A stretch of 7,739 bases of DNA, taken from positions 1 to 7,739 of the forward strand of contig JASLIR010000210.1 of the NCBI GenBank assembly GCA_030152125.1, in the 5' to 3' direction. Positions 5,908 through 7,739 of this stretch are shown piece after piece; position 1 is the first letter of the stretch; every line of letters starts with the position of its first letter. Made by a program: the position numbers and the translations under genes. This stretch comes from Alkanindiges sp. (GTDB lineage Bacteria; Pseudomonadota; Gammaproteobacteria; Pseudomonadales; Moraxellaceae). Under the pieces are notes generated by a model. The model saw nothing but the letters and a program-made list of their open reading frames with translations. It searched no databases and was not told where the DNA came from.

Positions 5908-6978
5908 TTAGCGCAGCACTCCGGTCAGCACATGCATAAGCGCCTTGCCATTCAATGCCTTAAGGCGATGTAGCTGTGTACCAGCCCAAAATACGGCAAA
6001 ATCATGGTAGCCCTGTTTGGTGACAGCACTGTTAAGCTGTTTGGCAAGATCATAGGCATAGGGGTAGGGTGCCACGTCGGGGCGCTGAAGCTGGTCTACC
6101 TCGCGATGCCAGCTATTGATTAAACCGCGTGCCGGACGGCCGGAAATGACACTGCTTATTTGGGTAAGCTGCCTGGCCGGGTTTAACAACTGGCTACGGT
6201 AAGCAGCACTGGCGGCGGATTCCTCACAGATGACAAAAGCAGTACCCAGTTGCGCCGCCTGCGCACCGAGAGCCAGCATCTGCTTGATATCATTGGCATC
6301 CATAATACCACCAGCAGCAATAATGGGTAGCCGGGTATAGGCTGTTAGCAGCTGAACCAGTTCCCGCGTTGTGATGGCAGCATCCTGCGCCGGATTAAAA
6401 ACTCCCCGGTGTCCGCCTGCTTCAATGCCCTGTGCCACAATGGCATCAATGCCTGCCTGTTCAATCAGCCTGGCCTCCTGCAGGTTGGTGGCCGTTGCAA
6501 ACAGTGTTATGCCCGCAGCTTTTAGTGCATCAATTTGTGCCTGATTCGGCAGGCCAAAATGAAAACTGACAACTGCCGGTTTTTCCGCCAGTAATAGCTC
6601 AGTCATGGCCTCATTCCCTACAAAGCTGGGGTAAATTTCCGTCAGTTGCGAGGGTGCAGGCTGCCCGTATTTGTTAAAAAGTGGCTGTAAATGGTCAATC
6701 CATGCCTGTTGTTGTGCACTGCTGCACACTATCGGCTCATGACAAAAAACATTCACATTGAAAGGTTTCGCGGTGAGCGCCCTGGTTTGCTGAATCATGT
6801 CCTGCGCTGCCTCAAGCGTGCTGGCACCAATGGCAATGGCGCCCAGTCCTCCGGCATTGGATACAATGGCGGCCAGCTGCGGGGAGGATACTCCCGCCAT
6901 CGGGGCTTTAAAAACAGGGTATTGAATACCAAGCCGTTGCAGCAATGCTGGTGCCTGAGGCGAAGAAGGGGTTGTCAT
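5908..6978 (-). CDS. Nitronate monooxygenase-like FMN flavoprotein
   Basis: The 356-residue protein is an FMN-dependent TIM-barrel enzyme of the nitronate monooxygenase / 2-nitropropane dioxygenase family, which oxidises nitronates such as propionate 3-nitronate and so removes toxic nitro compounds. Motifs in order are KAPMAG at 24-29, GGLGAIA at 43-49, FNVNVF at 73-78, SFHFGLP at 138-144, AQGIEAGGHRG at 182-192 with the family histidine His190, AAGGIMD at 221-227 and LGTAF at 244-248. The HRG motif fits the class I enzymes; enoyl-ACP reductase FabK is a more distant relative and less likely. The ATG at 6978 has AGG six bases upstream; an ATG at 6993 would add MRRQH but has no ribosome binding site. 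It is divergent from the J-protein gene and appears to be a single-gene unit. The physiological substrate is unknown. Confidence 0.85.
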   Translation of the reverse strand: MTTPSSPQAPALLQRLGIQYPVFKAPMAGVSSPQLAAIVSNAGGLGAIAIGASTLEAAQDMIQQTRALTAKPFNVNVFCHEPIVCSSAQQQAWIDHLQPLFNKYGQPAPSQLTEIYPSFVGNEAMTELLLAEKPAVVSFHFGLPNQAQIDALKAAGITLFATATNLQEARLIEQAGIDAIVAQGIEAGGHRGVFNPAQDAAITTRELVQLLTAYTRLPIIAAGGIMDANDIKQMLALGAQAAQLGTAFVICEESAASAAYRSQLLNPARQLTQISSVISGRPARGLINSWHREVDQLQRPDVAPYPYAYDLAKQLNSAVTKQGYHDFAVFWAGTQLHRLKALNGKALMHVLTGVLR

Positions 6979-6992
6979 ATGCTGCCTGCGCA

Positions 6993-7089
6993 TTGCGATG
7001 TATATATCCTGATACTAGCAAAGAGGCATGCGGCTTAGGCATGCTGTTTTTTGTATAACGATTATTCAACGGATCATCTTGCGATGTAT
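6993..7089 (+). repeat. Two copies of an 11-bp direct repeat
   Basis: TTGCGATGTAT occurs exactly at 6993-7003 and again at 7079-7089, 86 bases apart, in the intergenic region between the divergent nitronate monooxygenase-like gene and the J-protein gene. The first copy is just upstream of the monooxygenase start, near its ribosome binding region. Confidence 0.5.
7025..7052 (+). terminator. Weak terminator-like hairpin between divergent genes
   Basis: GCATGC, a 7-base loop and GCATGC are followed by TGTTTTTT on the plus strand. The stem is only 6 bp and no plus-strand gene lies immediately upstream, so a terminator role is doubtful. It could limit plus-strand read-through or simply be a GCATGC repeat. 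Confidence 0.3.
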
Positions 7090-7132
7090 CTGTTACCGTG
7101 ATTGCCAGGCTTTATAAAAACAGGGCCCAGTG

Positions 7133-7161
7133 CTTTAAATTGCTGAAAAAAACACCATATA
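7133..7161 (+). promoter_or_regulatory. Candidate sigma32 heat-shock promoter of the J-protein gene
   Basis: CTTTAAA (7133-7139) and CACCATATA (7153-7161) are separated by 13 bases. They match the sigma32 consensus CTTGAAA and CCCCATnTA in 6 of 7 and 7 of 8 defined positions. The start codon lies about 40 bases downstream. I see no comparable sigma70 promoter in this stretch, and a heat-shock promoter suits a co-chaperone gene. Confidence 0.55.
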
Positions 7162-7203
7162 CAAGGCTTAAAATACATACGTCTTTTACAGATGAGGTAG
7201 CGC

Positions 7204-7739
7204 ATGAGTCAAAACTACTATGAGGTATTGGGGCTTGCACGGGGCGCCAGTACCGATGAGATAAAAAAAAGCTATAGAAAACTGGTCCGTAAATATCACC
7301 CGGATGTGAGTAAAGAGCCTGATGCACAGGACAAAATGCAGCAGCTAAATCTGGCTTATGAAACCTTAAGCGATGAGGCCAAACGCACTGAGTATGACCA
7401 GCAGCTGGATAACCCGTTTGCCTATCAACAGGGCTATGGACAACAGGGCCAGCAGGCGCATGCAGGTGCTGATCCCTTTGGCCAGCAGTACCGCTATTAC
7501 CGCAGCAATGCACATGATGATGATGGTCAGGCATTTAATGCCGAAGATTTCCGCCAGCAATTTGGCGGCGGTGGTTTTTCCGGCAATTTTGAGGATCTGT
7601 TTGGCCGCTTTGGTGCGGGCTTTGGCGCCAAAGGCCAGCAGCAAAGCAGTTTGCGTGGGCAGGACCAGCATGCCAGCATCAGTGTGGATGTGCGTGTGGC
7701 TTACGAAGGTGCTACCCAGCAGATTGCGCTGGAAATTCC
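7204..7739 (+). CDS. cbpA: CbpA/DnaJ-type co-chaperone (3' end cut by window edge)
   Basis: This is the first 178 residues of a J-domain protein that stimulates DnaK ATPase and delivers unfolded clients. The J domain covers about residues 4-69, starting [20 protein letters not shown], with the HPD triad at 32-34 and YDQQL at its end. A Gln/Gly-rich linker follows, then a Gly/Phe-rich stretch ([22 protein letters not shown] at about 120-141, broken here only for description), then the first substrate-binding beta domain beginning [20 protein letters not shown]. No CxxCxGxG zinc-finger repeats appear before this domain, and its sequence resembles CbpA-type (class B) proteins rather than DnaJ itself, though the region where DnaJ zinc repeats would lie is outside the window. 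The ATG at 7204 has GAGG six bases upstream. A sigma32-like promoter precedes it. Confidence 0.9.
   Translation, partial: MSQNYYEVLGLARGASTDEIKKSYRKLVRKYHPDVSKEPDAQDKMQQLNLAYETLSDEAKRTEYDQQLDNPFAYQQGYGQQGQQAHAGADPFGQQYRYYRSNAHDDDGQAFNAEDFRQQFGGGGFSGNFEDLFGRFGAGFGAKGQQQSSLRGQDQHASISVDVRVAYEGATQQIALEI

Noticed and set aside
7112..7534. 140-codon open frame on the minus strand opposite the J-protein gene
   Set aside because: Its His/Pro-rich product is the antisense of the J domain and Gln-rich linker; it overlaps the sigma32-like promoter and start of a clear chaperone gene.
1..7739. Defence system, prophage, mobile element or CRISPR array
   Set aside because: All recognised genes are metabolic, regulatory or housekeeping, with no transposase, integrase, repeat-spacer structure or tRNA-associated att repeat visible.

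Overview
This window looks like ordinary chromosomal DNA from a gammaproteobacterium, most likely a member of the Moraxellaceae (Acinetobacter relatives). That placement rests on protein style and gene content: a YbaL-type antiporter, an adjacent rpmB-rpmG pair, a CalB-like aldehyde dehydrogenase with a divergent TetR gene, PurU and a CbpA-like J protein. It is an inference without database support. GC content appears to be in the middle range by eye. I see no insertion sequences, integrases, CRISPR arrays, tRNA or rRNA genes, or sharp compositional breaks.

Layout. Positions 1-1321 (minus) hold most of a YbaL-type cation/proton antiporter, cut by the left edge at the start of its NAD-binding regulatory domain. 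Positions 1532-1936 (minus) hold the ribosomal protein operon rpmB-rpmG, with a strong bidirectional terminator at 1481-1511 and a sigma70-type promoter with a GC-rich discriminator at 2031-2059. Positions 2115-3566 (minus) encode a CalB-like aldehyde dehydrogenase. A divergent TetR-family regulator follows at 3700-4392 (plus), and a near-perfect 20-bp palindrome lies within the dehydrogenase promoter. Positions 4554-5414 (plus) encode PurU, formyltetrahydrofolate deformylase, followed by a clear terminator. Positions 5560-5763 (minus) encode a small Ala/Lys/Pro-tailed protein that I do not recognise. Positions 5908-6978 (minus) encode a nitronate monooxygenase-like flavoprotein. From 7204 (plus) a CbpA/DnaJ-type co-chaperone runs off the right edge, preceded by a good match to a heat-shock (sigma32) promoter.

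How the genes relate. The clearest regulatory unit is the TetR/aldehyde dehydrogenase pair: the regulator probably represses the dehydrogenase promoter until an aldehyde or related ligand is present. PurU supplies formate for purine synthesis and balances one-carbon folates. L28 and L33 are translation-machinery genes whose promoter architecture suggests growth-rate control. The other genes are single-gene units with no visible shared pathway.

No stretch of 300 bases or more lacks a gene. The largest gaps are 1322-1531, 1937-2114, 4393-4553, 5764-5907 and 6979-7203; their contents are described under the regulatory entries and findings. I did not find evidence of an undescribed multi-gene system. 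The observations worth following up are regulatory structures and one small unknown protein.
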